From Ectothiorhodospiraceae bacterium (GTDB lineage Bacteria > Pseudomonadota > Gammaproteobacteria > Nitrococcales > Aquisalimonadaceae), in the NCBI GenBank assembly GCA_007134055.1, contig SLLM01000294.1, positions 1 to 36,772 of the forward strand: a DNA stretch of 36,772 bases, written 5' to 3'. Below are positions 9,040 to 18,325 of this stretch, one piece after another. Position 1 is the stretch's first letter, and each line of letters starts with the position of its first letter. The notes beneath the pieces were generated by a model. It saw nothing but the letters and a program-made list of their open reading frames with translations, had not been told where the DNA came from and searched no databases. The translations under genes were made by a program, and so were the position numbers.

Positions 9040-9126
9040 AGGCCACGTTGCCGGAGCTGGGGCATCTCGCGCGTGCCCGCCGGATTGACTGCCCGAGACG
9101 TCCATGGCAACAGAGGAGTACGTCTC

Positions 9127-10047
9127 ATGGTGGACACGAATCGGGACCTGTATCCATCCCGCACCCTGCATCGGGTGCCCATGTTTGACCGGCTGGACCC
9201 GGTGGTGCACGGTGGCGCGGGAGACGGACCGCTGGATCGGGAGCAGTTGCACCGGTACGAGCGCGACGGATTCCTGTTCCTGCCCTCATTCTTTGGTGCG
9301 GATGCCGTGGAGCATTTCCGCGGCGAACTGCAACGGCTGATGAGCAACCCCGCATTGGGTATGGAGGACGGGGTCATCACCGAACCCGGCAGTCAGGAGA
9401 TCCGCTCCGTATTCGCGGTGCACAAGCGCTCACGCGTATTCAATCACCTGTGCCGGCACCCGTTTCTGCTCACTGCCGCGCGCCAGATCCTCGGAAGCGA
9501 CGTCTATGTGCACCAGTCCCGGATCAACTACAAGCCGGGATTCGAGGGCAAGGGATTCAACTGGCATTCGGATTTCGAAACCTGGCATACAGAGGATGGC
9601 ATGCCCTACATGCGGGCGGTGAGCTGCTCGATCATCCTGACGCCGAACACCGAATTCAACGGTCCGTTAATGCTCATCCCCGGCTCGCACAGGCACTTCG
9701 TGCCCTGCGTCGGAGAAACGCCCGAGGACAACTACCGCACATCCCTGCAGAAGCAGGATACCGGTGTTCCGGACCGGGAGACACTCACCAAGCTGGTACG
9801 GCAGGCCGGAGGAATTCAGGCGCCCAAGGGGGAGCCGGGTTCCGTTCTGTTCTTCGACTGCAACGTTCTCCACGGCTCCAATGCCAACATGTCACCGGTA
9901 CCCCGCAGCAACGTGTTCTTTGTCTACAACAGCGTTGCCAACGCACCGCGGCGGCCCTACGGCGCCAGCAAGCCCCGGCCGTCATTCCTGAGCGAGCGAT
10001 CCGACGTGCGTCCGCTCGCGGAAGCCGGAACGAGCGAGGACCGCTGA
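9127..10047 (+). CDS. ectD: Ectoine 5-hydroxylase EctD
   Basis: Fe(II)/2-oxoglutarate dioxygenase; RDGFLFLPSFF, FNWHSDFETWHTEDGMPYMRAVSCSIILT, LHGSNANMSPVPRSNVFFVYNSV; RBS GAGGAG before this ATG; longer frame from 8992 uses TTG. Confidence 0.95.
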   Translation: MVDTNRDLYPSRTLHRVPMFDRLDPVVHGGAGDGPLDREQLHRYERDGFLFLPSFFGADAVEHFRGELQRLMSNPALGMEDGVITEPGSQEIRSVFAVHKRSRVFNHLCRHPFLLTAARQILGSDVYVHQSRINYKPGFEGKGFNWHSDFETWHTEDGMPYMRAVSCSIILTPNTEFNGPLMLIPGSHRHFVPCVGETPEDNYRTSLQKQDTGVPDRETLTKLVRQAGGIQAPKGEPGSVLFFDCNVLHGSNANMSPVPRSNVFFVYNSVANAPRRPYGASKPRPSFLSERSDVRPLAEAGTSEDR

Positions 10048-10163
10048 CACGACCACTGGTCGCTCCACCGGCGATCGGGTACTGGCGAACCTTCCTGCAA
10101 CGTCAGTACCCCATGAGGCAGGCCCGACCGGACGCCCGCACCGATGTTGCCGGCCGCGGGTGT

Positions 10164-12098
10164 TCAGCGTCCCCGGTTCTCTGCGAGAAACGCCCGGACC
10201 ACGCCAATCTCCCGGGTGCGCGTCATCGCGGGAAGACTGTTCAGGAACTGCTTGCCGTAGTTTCTGGTGGTCAACCGCGGATCACCGATCATCAACACGC
10301 CGGTGTCATTCCGGTCGCGGATCAGCCGGCCGACACCCTGTCGCAGAGTAATGACCGCATGCGGCAGCTGGTAATTCCTGAATGGGTTGTCACCATGGTT
10401 GCGCAGGTGGTCGACCCGGGCCCGGGTAACCGGATCTGCGGGTGAGGCGAAAGGCAGACGATCGATGAGCACGGCCGAAAGTGCGGACCCCTTGACGTCC
10501 ACTCCTTCCCAGAAACTGGCCGTACCAAGAAGCACGGCATTACCCCGCTCGCGAAACGAGGCCAGCAGCACGTGCTGGGATGCCTCACCCTGCACCAACA
10601 GTGGATACTGTAATCGCCCGCGTAGCCAAGCCGCTGCCAGGCGCAGCGCCCGATGACTGGTGAACAGCACGAAAGCCCGTCCGCGACTGGCCCGGAGCAC
10701 CTCCAAGGCCGCATTGAGGAACGCTTCGTCGTACGCGGGCGTGTCGGGCGCTGGCATCCCTGCGGGAACATACAGCAAGGCATTGTTGGCGTAGTCGAAT
10801 GGACTGTCCAGGCGCACTTCCTCCACATCGCCAAGACCCATACGCCGGCGAAAATGATCGAACGTGCGGTTCACGGAGAGGGTCGCCGAGGTGAAAACCC
10901 AGGCAGCCGGATGCCGCTCCATATGCCGGCGCAACGCTGGCCCAACATCCAGTGGCGTGAGCCGCAACTGGAACGTGTGGGCGTTGGTTTCGAACCAGCG
11001 CACACAGGAGTCATCCTCGTCAGCACGGAACTGGCGCAGGAGGCAAGCCAGATCCCGGGCGCGGCGATGGGTATTCTCCAGGCCCTTGCCCCGTACGGCC
11101 AGGGGTTCCAGGAGCGCAGCGAGCGCGTCGATGTCCGCTTCCAGCTGATCCAGCGCCTGCTCCACGGCTTCCCTGCCGGCGATGTCGGCCCAGGCCTGCC
11201 GGCGCCCGCCCTCACCCAGGGCAAGCCGGAAATCCTGTACCGCCCGACGCAGCCGGTCTACCTGTGCCGGAACCTCCGGAACGTCGCCGGCTTCACGCAA
11301 GTACTCGGCGGTGACATCGCGCAGGAGGTCCTGCAACTGCCGGCTGCTCAGACCAACGCCCAGGAACCGGGCGGCGACCTCCGCCACCTGATGGGCCTCG
11401 TCCAGTATGTAGGCCTGGGCGGCGGGGAGCACCTCCCCGAATCCACTCTCCTTCAGCGCCATGTCCGCCATCAGCAGATGATGGTTCACCACCACCAGGT
11501 CGGCTTCCTGTGCCCGACGACGCGCCCCCATCAGGAAGCACTCGGCATACTGCGGGCAATCCTGTCCGAGGCAGTTCTCCACGGTGGACGTCGCGCGACT
11601 CCAGACGGGTCGTGCGGCAGGTACCTCCGCCAGCTCGGCGATATCACCGGTCCGGGTGCGGACCGCCCACTGGCGGATACTCTGCAGCTCCGCACCCGTC
11701 TGCGCCCGGTCGAAACGCCCGTCCGCCTGCGCCTGATCCAGCCTGTACAGGCAAAGGTAGTTGGAACGACCCTTGAGCAGTGCCGTGCGCACCGGCATGT
11801 CCAGCACATTGCGGATCAGGGGCAGATCCCTGTGATAGAGCTGATCCTGGAGGGTCTTGGTGCCCGTAGAGACGACCACCCGGCAGCCGGAGGCCAATGC
11901 CGGCAGCAGGTACGCGAAGGTCTTTCCGGTTCCGGTACCGGCCTCGGCAACAAGGGTGTGACGCTGCCTGAGCGCGCGTTCCACGGCGGCGGCGAGCTCC
12001 TGTTGCTCCACGCGCGGCTGGAAGCCCTCGATGGCACCGGCGAGCGGCCCACCTGCCTCGAGCAGTCGGCTCGCCTCAGCCATCGGTCCTTCGCTCAA
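10164..12098 (-). CDS. yoaA: ATP-dependent Fe-S helicase of the DinG/YoaA (XPD-like) family
   Basis: Walker A AEAGTGTGKTFAYLLPAL; Cys cluster CLGQDCPQYAEC; DEAHQVAE; QGVGRLIRDRNDTGV; size fits YoaA. Confidence 0.9.
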   Translation of the reverse strand: MSEGPMAEASRLLEAGGPLAGAIEGFQPRVEQQELAAAVERALRQRHTLVAEAGTGTGKTFAYLLPALASGCRVVVSTGTKTLQDQLYHRDLPLIRNVLDMPVRTALLKGRSNYLCLYRLDQAQADGRFDRAQTGAELQSIRQWAVRTRTGDIAELAEVPAARPVWSRATSTVENCLGQDCPQYAECFLMGARRRAQEADLVVVNHHLLMADMALKESGFGEVLPAAQAYILDEAHQVAEVAARFLGVGLSSRQLQDLLRDVTAEYLREAGDVPEVPAQVDRLRRAVQDFRLALGEGGRRQAWADIAGREAVEQALDQLEADIDALAALLEPLAVRGKGLENTHRRARDLACLLRQFRADEDDSCVRWFETNAHTFQLRLTPLDVGPALRRHMERHPAAWVFTSATLSVNRTFDHFRRRMGLGDVEEVRLDSPFDYANNALLYVPAGMPAPDTPAYDEAFLNAALEVLRASRGRAFVLFTSHRALRLAAAWLRGRLQYPLLVQGEASQHVLLASFRERGNAVLLGTASFWEGVDVKGSALSAVLIDRLPFASPADPVTRARVDHLRNHGDNPFRNYQLPHAVITLRQGVGRLIRDRNDTGVLMIGDPRLTTRNYGKQFLNSLPAMTRTREIGVVRAFLAENRGR

Positions 12099-12137
12099 CC
12101 GATGTGCCGAATCGCTCCCCTCGGTTGCGCTGCGGGT

Positions 12138-12659
12138 TCATGACCAGATCAGGCGTTCTCGCGGCTTGATGTTGACCCAGAACCCGTACAGGCCGATCAG
12201 AACGAATGCGGCAAGCGTCCAGGCCGGCAGTGTTACGCCGAACAGCGTTTCCACCTCTGCGCAATCACCCGAGCCCTGCAACACCATGACCAGGACTTCC
12301 TGCAGCGGAAACGCGTCCATCATGAAATCGAGGCCTGGTCCGCAGGCCGGAACCCGCTCCGGGGGCAGACTCTGGAGCCAGAGATGCCGCACGGCAACCG
12401 CTCCGCCGCCGGCCGCGGTCAGCAGTGCCAGGAAGGCGTAGACGAAGCGCCCCGCACCGCGGGGCCCATGCAGAACCGCCAGCAGGAATACCACGCCCAG
12501 AGCCGCCATGGCGATGCGCTGGATGATGCACAGTGGGCAGGGTTCCATCCCGAGGACCAGTTCCAGATAATAGGCAACCGCAATCAATAACGCACAGGCA
12601 AGAAAACCCAGTGTGTTCGACCCACGCAGGCGGCGCCATTCAATCCAGCTTACGGCCAT
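12138..12659 (-). CDS. dsbB: Disulfide bond formation protein DsbB
   Basis: About 4 TM segments; MEPCPLCIIQRIAM and the second periplasmic Cys pair. Confidence 0.93.
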   Translation of the reverse strand: MAVSWIEWRRLRGSNTLGFLACALLIAVAYYLELVLGMEPCPLCIIQRIAMAALGVVFLLAVLHGPRGAGRFVYAFLALLTAAGGGAVAVRHLWLQSLPPERVPACGPGLDFMMDAFPLQEVLVMVLQGSGDCAEVETLFGVTLPAWTLAAFVLIGLYGFWVNIKPRERLIWS

Positions 12660-12866
12660 TCCGAGTTACGTCCCTCCAGGCTCTGCGGCGTGCCGCCGAC
12701 GTCTCCCCGGGCAGTTGCCGGCGCACGGCAGCGGCGTGCGGGCAATCCACAGGGGCCGAAGTGTAACAGATACGCAAACGGGCCCGCGTGCGCTGGTCGA
12801 CGGCTTCACACCGGCCCACGACGGATGGATCGGGGTGACGCACGCTCCGTCCACGGGCACAATCGG

Positions 12867-12880
12867 ATACGCTGGCGTAT
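12867..12880. repeat. Inverted repeat ATACGC-TG-GCGTAT upstream of fadE
   Basis: Perfect 6-bp arms about 30 bp upstream of the fadE ATG. Confidence 0.35.
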
Positions 12881-12909
12881 GGAAATGCACACATGCTCGA
12901 GGAGGAAAC

Positions 12910-15369
12910 ATGGCAACACTGCTCTGGTTGATCGGGCTGATCGGGATCCTTTCGGGGTCGGCCTATCTGCGCAGCGGCCTGCTGACGGGCACGCTGGCGG
13001 TCGGGGCCTACCTGCTCCTGCTGTCAATCGCCAGCCCCGTGCACTGGTTCGTGACGTTGCTGCTGTGGCTGGCATTCCTTGCGGTCACGATCCCGCTGAA
13101 CGTCCCGGAGCTGCGTCACAAGTATATCAGCGCACCCATGTTCGACTGGTTCCGGACGGTACTGCCGGTGATGTCGGATACGGAACAGGAATCAATCGAA
13201 GCCGGGACGGTGTGGTGGGAAGCACAACTGTTCTCGGGCGAACCGGACTGGGACGTCCTGATGCGCTATCCGCAGCCGGTTCTTACGGAAGAGGAACAGG
13301 CCTTCCTGGATGGCCCGACCGAGGAACTCTGCCGCATGACCGCCGACTGGGAAGTCACGTTCGAACGCATGGACCTGCCCCCGACGGTATGGGACTACAT
13401 CAAGAGGGAGGGCTTTTTCGGACTCATCATCCCGAAGGACTACGGCGGCATGGGCTTCTCGGCAATCGCCCATTCCGCGATTACGATGAAACTGACGGCT
13501 CGCTGCGGCGACCTCGGCTCCACGGTGATGGTGCCCAACTCCCTCGGCCCCGCCGAGTTACTCATTCAGTATGGGACCGAGGAGCAGCGCCGACAGTACC
13601 TGCCGCGCCTGGCGAAAGGTGAGGAAATCCCCTGCTTCGCCCTGACCAGCGCCGCGGCAGGATCCGATGCAGCCGGCTCCATGACCGACTATGGCATCGT
13701 CACCCACGGGGAGTGGCAGGGAGAGTCCGTACTCGGCCTGCGGCTCACCTGGAACAAGCGCTACATCACGCTCGCACCGGTGGCGACTCTCATCGGGTTG
13801 GCGTTCCGGGCCTACGATCCTGATGGTCTGCTCGGGGATCAGGAAGATCTGGGGATCACCCTGGCCCTGGTACCCGCCGATACCCCGGGAGTGAGCACCG
13901 GACGCCGTCACTACCCTCTCAACGCGGCCTTCCTGAACGGCCCCACCAGCGGCAAGGATGTGTTCATTCCCTTCGAGCAGTTGATCGGCGGCCGGGGGAT
14001 GATCGGCAAGGGCTGGATGATGCTCATGAACTGCCTGTCGGTGGGGCGCTCCATCTCCCTTCCCGCGGGAAGCACGGGCGCCGCCAAGGCCTGCGCCCTG
14101 CACACGGGCGCCTATGCCAGGATACGACGCCAGTTCAAGACACCCATCGGTGAGTTCGAGGGCGTACAGGAAGCGCTGGCGCGCATCGGCGGTCTCGCCT
14201 ACCTCATGGACGCGGCACGCTGCATGACCGCGGGAGCCGTGGATCAGGGCGAGAAACCATCGGTCATCTCGGCGATCGTGAAATACCATCTCACCGAGTC
14301 CATGCGCCAGTGCATCAACGACGGCATGGACATACACGGCGGCAAGGGGATATGCCTCGGCCCCCGGAACCACCTGGGCCGCATATACCAGCATGTTCCC
14401 ATCAGCATTACCGTGGAAGGCGCCAATATCCTCACGCGCAGCATGATGATCTTCGGCCAGGGCGCCATACGCTGCCACCCGTTCCTGCTCGAGGAGATAC
14501 GGCTGGCGAAACGCGAGGATCACGACCAGGCTGTGCGCGACTTCGATGGGCTGCTGCTGCGCCATGCCGGATTCGCCACCGGCAACGCCGCCAGCGCGTT
14601 GCTGCTCGGACTCACCGCGGGGCGGATCCTGCGGACCCCGGGGAACAGTGACACCCGGCCCTACTTCCGCCAGCTCACCCGGCTTTCGGCAGCGTTCGCC
14701 CTGCTCGCCGACACCAGCATGCTGGTACTGGGCGGTTCACTGAAGCGGCACGAGCGGCTGTCCGCCCGCCTGGGGGACATGCTCAGCTACCTGTACCTGG
14801 GCTCCGCGTGCCTGAAACGATTCGAGGACCAGGGCCGCCCCAGGGAAGACCTGCCGCTGCTCTGCTGGGCCATGGATCACTGCCTCCACCAGGTGGAGAC
14901 ACGCATGGACGAGGTGCTGAAAAACTTCCCCAACCGTGGTCTCGCCCTGTTGCTGCGACCCGTCCTGTTCCCCCTGGGGCGGCGGCGTACAGCGCCGGAT
15001 GACCAGACCGGCAACCGGGTGGCTCGCCTGCTCACCTCCCCGGGTCCGGCTCTGGACCGCCTGGTTGCCGGCATCTATCGAAACAACGACCCTGATGATG
15101 CACCCGGCGCGGTGCTGCACGCCCTCGCCCACGTAATCGAGGCGGCCCCCCTGGAGAACCGGGTGCAGCAGGCCATACGGACGGGTGAGCTGAATCCCCG
15201 CCCCTGGGATGATCTGCCGGACCTGGCGCGGGAAGCGGGCGTGCTGGACGGGAACCAGGCCGAAGCGCTGCGCGCCGCTGAGGCCGCCCGGGAAGCAGCC
15301 ATCGCAGTCGACGAGTTCGATCCCGACGGCATGCTGCCGGGCAAGGCCAGGCGTCGCGGCAAGCGCTGA
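12910..15369 (+). CDS. fadE: Acyl-CoA dehydrogenase FadE
   Basis: 819 aa from ATG 12910; N-terminal TM segments, FFGLIIPKDYGGMGFSAIAHS, GGRGMIGKGWMMLMNCLSVGRSISLPA, GGKGICLGPRNHLGRIYQHVPISITVEGANILTRSMMIFGQGAIRCHP. Confidence 0.93.
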   Translation: MATLLWLIGLIGILSGSAYLRSGLLTGTLAVGAYLLLLSIASPVHWFVTLLLWLAFLAVTIPLNVPELRHKYISAPMFDWFRTVLPVMSDTEQESIEAGTVWWEAQLFSGEPDWDVLMRYPQPVLTEEEQAFLDGPTEELCRMTADWEVTFERMDLPPTVWDYIKREGFFGLIIPKDYGGMGFSAIAHSAITMKLTARCGDLGSTVMVPNSLGPAELLIQYGTEEQRRQYLPRLAKGEEIPCFALTSAAAGSDAAGSMTDYGIVTHGEWQGESVLGLRLTWNKRYITLAPVATLIGLAFRAYDPDGLLGDQEDLGITLALVPADTPGVSTGRRHYPLNAAFLNGPTSGKDVFIPFEQLIGGRGMIGKGWMMLMNCLSVGRSISLPAGSTGAAKACALHTGAYARIRRQFKTPIGEFEGVQEALARIGGLAYLMDAARCMTAGAVDQGEKPSVISAIVKYHLTESMRQCINDGMDIHGGKGICLGPRNHLGRIYQHVPISITVEGANILTRSMMIFGQGAIRCHPFLLEEIRLAKREDHDQAVRDFDGLLLRHAGFATGNAASALLLGLTAGRILRTPGNSDTRPYFRQLTRLSAAFALLADTSMLVLGGSLKRHERLSARLGDMLSYLYLGSACLKRFEDQGRPREDLPLLCWAMDHCLHQVETRMDEVLKNFPNRGLALLLRPVLFPLGRRRTAPDDQTGNRVARLLTSPGPALDRLVAGIYRNNDPDDAPGAVLHALAHVIEAAPLENRVQQAIRTGELNPRPWDDLPDLAREAGVLDGNQAEALRAAEAAREAAIAVDEFDPDGMLPGKARRRGKR

Positions 15370-15464
15370 CCGTTGCCGCATATCGTCGTCGCCCGATCAT
15401 GCCTGTGAAATGGGGCACGGAATTCCGCTACGCCATGCCCCTAGATTGATCGTCACCCGGCCGT

Positions 15465-15491
15465 TCAAGTTGTTGCGAATCCGGTCGACAA
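15465..15491 (+). promoter_or_regulatory. Candidate FliA (sigma28) promoter of the chemoreceptor gene: TCAAGTTG-N11-GTCGACAA
   Basis: 12 of 16 positions match TAAAGTTT-N11-GCCGATAA with exact 11-bp spacing; about 60 bp upstream of the ATG. Confidence 0.5.
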
Positions 15492-15552
15492 CTCCGAATG
15501 GCGGCAGTAATCCCCCACGACGAGGGGACACACAGACAGGGGACGGTGGTTC

Positions 15553-17856
15553 ATGAATCTATTTCGCATATTCCGCACCCACGCGGAGGATGCCGGTTTC
15601 GACGCCGGCTCCCGGGCCGGGGAGCAGCGTGACTACACGTCCACGCTGGTCGAGGTCGCGGACCTTGGCAAGGAGCTGGGGCGGATCACGACCACGATGT
15701 CGGAGGGGCTGGAACAGGCGTCGACCCGCGTCGAGAAGGAAGCGGAGGAGTACCGGCGACTGCTCGCCTCGACGGCGGATCTGGAACAGTCGAACCGGAC
15801 AGTCGATGGCGCCGCGGGCCGCGCCCGGGAAGCGGCCTCCGAGGCGTCGGAACAGGTCCGGGACTGGCGCCGGGACATCGACCTGGCGGTGAACGCCGTT
15901 AACGAGCTGACCGAATCCGTCGGCACCATCGAGCAGCAGGTCGGCAGCCTGAAGGGAGCCCTGGATCGGGTTGCGGAGGTTGCCGCCGGGATCACCAGCA
16001 TCGCCAAGCAGACCAACCTGCTGGCGCTGAACGCCACCATCGAGGCAACGCGTGCCGGCGAAGTCGGCCGTGGATTTGCCGTGGTCGCCGAACACGTCAA
16101 GGAACTCGCCCGCCAGACCTCGGAGGCCACCGGAGGGATTCGCGAACTCCTCGAGGAGCTGACCAGTCGCATTGACCACCTCATGCAGCGTGGAGCAGAA
16201 GGTACGACCCGGGCCGACAGTGTACGGGAGGGCACGGATCTGCTGTCCCGGCTCATGTCATCGGTCGCGGTCGCGATGGAGGACGTGGAGCGGGAGTCGG
16301 ACCGGATCGGCACCGCGGTCAGTGCCATCGACGACCAGTGCCGGACGACGGTCGATGGCCTGAACGGCATGCAGCAGGACATCGACACCGCGGATCAGGC
16401 ACTGCAGGATGCCCGGCAGCGGGCCCGGACCCTGCGCGATACCGCCGTAGCCCTCGAGGCGATGAACACAGCTGATACCGGGTCCCGTGCCAGTGCCGTC
16501 GTGCAGGCGGCCAGGCACGGCCGGCAGCTCGCCGTCGAGGGCTCCGACATCGCCGGTGCGGTGGATATGGTAGTCAACCGGGTCGCGCAGCAGGTCACGA
16601 TGTTCGAGGAACTGCAGCAGCAGGCGGGCACCCTGAGCGAGAATCATCAGCAGGTGGACGAAGCGGCTCGCGGCGCCCAGCACGTGGCAGCAACCGCCAG
16701 CCAGGACATGCAGGCTTCCGCCGGGACGGTCCACGCATCGATCACCACCATGCGGGAACTGGCGGACGAGGTTTCCGGCATCCACGAAGAACTCACCGGC
16801 CTGGTGGAAGTCCTGGCCCGTGTCAGCAAGGCCGCCCAGGGAATCGATGGTATTGCCAAGCAGACCAACCTGCTCGCACTGAACGCCGCAATCGAGGCGG
16901 CCCGCGCCGGCGACGCCGGCCAGGGTTTTGCCGTCGTGGCGGATGAAGTCAAGCAGCTCGCACAGCAAACCAGTGATGCCACCATGGATATCGGCACCAC
17001 GCTGGAAGGGCTCTCCGAACAGGCCAACGCACTCGTCGACCTCGGTGCCGTGGGGCGCAGCCGGGCGGACGAGGTACGGCAGGCGACCGCGTCCCTGGAC
17101 CAGGTTGTGGATCGCATCGGCACGGCCATGGGCGGCGTGGACCGTCACTCCAGCGAGATCGTCGAGGCTGTCCAGGCGATCAGCAGGCTCTGCGACGGCA
17201 TGGCTGCCGACCTGAGCCGCCTGCGCAACGAGGCGGGTGTCTCCTCGGACCAGCTCGGGGCGCTGCAGGAAGCCGCGGCGCGCGCACTGCAACAGGCACA
17301 GGCGCTGCTCAACGTTACCAATGACGGCACCCTGGAGACCCCCGACCGGGAGATGATCCAGCGGGCAATGGATGCCGCCCGGGAGGTCAGCGAGACATTC
17401 GAGAAAGCGCTGCGCGATGGTCGCATCAGTCGCGAAGCCCTCTTCGACCGGGAGTACCAGCCGATCGACGGTACCAATCCGCAGCAGTACCTGAGCCAGT
17501 ACACCGGGTTTACCGACGAAGTCCTGCCGCCGATCCAGGAACCACACTACGAGGCAGCCGACCAGGTCCTCGGCTGCTGCACCACCGATGACCACGGCTA
17601 CATAGCGACCCACAACCGGCACGTATCCCGGCCTCAACGGCAGGATGACCCGGTCTGGAACGCCGCCAACTGCCGCAACCGGCGCCTGTTCAACGATCCG
17701 GTCGGCCTGGCCGCGGCCCGCAACCGGGAACCCTTCCTGCTGCAGGCCTACCGGCGCAACATGGGGGATCGCTTTGTGCTGACCATGGATGCCTCGGCAC
17801 CGGTGATGGTCAATGGAACGCACTGGGGGGCGGCGCGGGTCATCTACCGACCCTGA
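15553..17856 (+). CDS. Soluble methyl-accepting chemotaxis protein with two tandem MCP signalling hairpins and a C-terminal Cys-containing domain
   Basis: Two hairpin tips: [39 protein letters not shown] and [39 protein letters not shown]; no obvious TM segment; C-terminus [17 protein letters not shown]...[17 protein letters not shown]. Confidence 0.92.
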   Translation: MNLFRIFRTHAEDAGFDAGSRAGEQRDYTSTLVEVADLGKELGRITTTMSEGLEQASTRVEKEAEEYRRLLASTADLEQSNRTVDGAAGRAREAASEASEQVRDWRRDIDLAVNAVNELTESVGTIEQQVGSLKGALDRVAEVAAGITSIAKQTNLLALNATIEATRAGEVGRGFAVVAEHVKELARQTSEATGGIRELLEELTSRIDHLMQRGAEGTTRADSVREGTDLLSRLMSSVAVAMEDVERESDRIGTAVSAIDDQCRTTVDGLNGMQQDIDTADQALQDARQRARTLRDTAVALEAMNTADTGSRASAVVQAARHGRQLAVEGSDIAGAVDMVVNRVAQQVTMFEELQQQAGTLSENHQQVDEAARGAQHVAATASQDMQASAGTVHASITTMRELADEVSGIHEELTGLVEVLARVSKAAQGIDGIAKQTNLLALNAAIEAARAGDAGQGFAVVADEVKQLAQQTSDATMDIGTTLEGLSEQANALVDLGAVGRSRADEVRQATASLDQVVDRIGTAMGGVDRHSSEIVEAVQAISRLCDGMAADLSRLRNEAGVSSDQLGALQEAAARALQQAQALLNVTNDGTLETPDREMIQRAMDAAREVSETFEKALRDGRISREALFDREYQPIDGTNPQQYLSQYTGFTDEVLPPIQEPHYEAADQVLGCCTTDDHGYIATHNRHVSRPQRQDDPVWNAANCRNRRLFNDPVGLAAARNREPFLLQAYRRNMGDRFVLTMDASAPVMVNGTHWGAARVIYRP

Positions 17857-18325
17857 CCGACGGCTCCGCGTCGGTGTTCGTGGAGCCGCTGGCGGACAGA
17901 GCCTGATCCAGTGTATCCCACGGCAGGCCGGCGCACTGGATGCGGCCGGGATAGCGGTGAACGGCGGCGAGCACGCGCAGCTCGGCAGCGGTCTCCGGAA
18001 GGCGTTCCGCAGCCGCCGCGTCGGCCATGAGCGCCTTCATCGCTGCGATCAGTTCACGCGTCTCCGACAGGGTCCGACCCTGCACCACGGTCGTCAGCAT
18101 GGACGCGGAGGCGGTGGCGATCGCACAGGACTCACCCTGGAAGCCCGCTTCCTCCACCCGTTCATCCGTGATCCGCAGGTACAGCTGCACTTCATCGCCG
18201 CAGAACGGGTTATGCCCGTCCGCCCGATGGGTACAAGGCTGTATCTTCCGGAAATTGCGCGGCGCGCGGTTATGTGCAATCACCGCGTCCTGGTAGAGCC
18301 GTGCCGGATCCTGCGGTTGGTCCAT
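17840..18325 (-). CDS. sufU: Fe-S cluster scaffold / sulfur acceptor SufU
   Basis: [51 protein letters not shown]; overlaps sufS stop (TGATG). Confidence 0.88.
   Translation of the reverse strand: MDQPQDPARLYQDAVIAHNRAPRNFRKIQPCTHRADGHNPFCGDEVQLYLRITDERVEEAGFQGESCAIATASASMLTTVVQGRTLSETRELIAAMKALMADAAAAERLPETAAELRVLAAVHRYPGRIQCAGLPWDTLDQALSASGSTNTDAEPSVRVGR

Noticed and set aside
8992-9126. 45-aa N-terminal extension of EctD
   Set aside because: Starts at TTG and runs through the two hairpins; the ATG at 9127 has a good RBS and gives a normal EctD length
10653-12143. 496-aa plus-strand ORF opposite the helicase
   Set aside because: Antisense shadow; helicase motifs are on the minus strand
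16000-16980. DNA repeat between the two MCP tips as a recent assembly duplication
   Set aside because: The two copies differ at many codons and residues, so this is a diverged domain repeat and not an artefactual exact duplication
16258-17823. 521-aa minus-strand ORF opposite the chemoreceptor
   Set aside because: Repeated patterns mirror the coiled-coil codon periodicity of the MCP; no family resemblance
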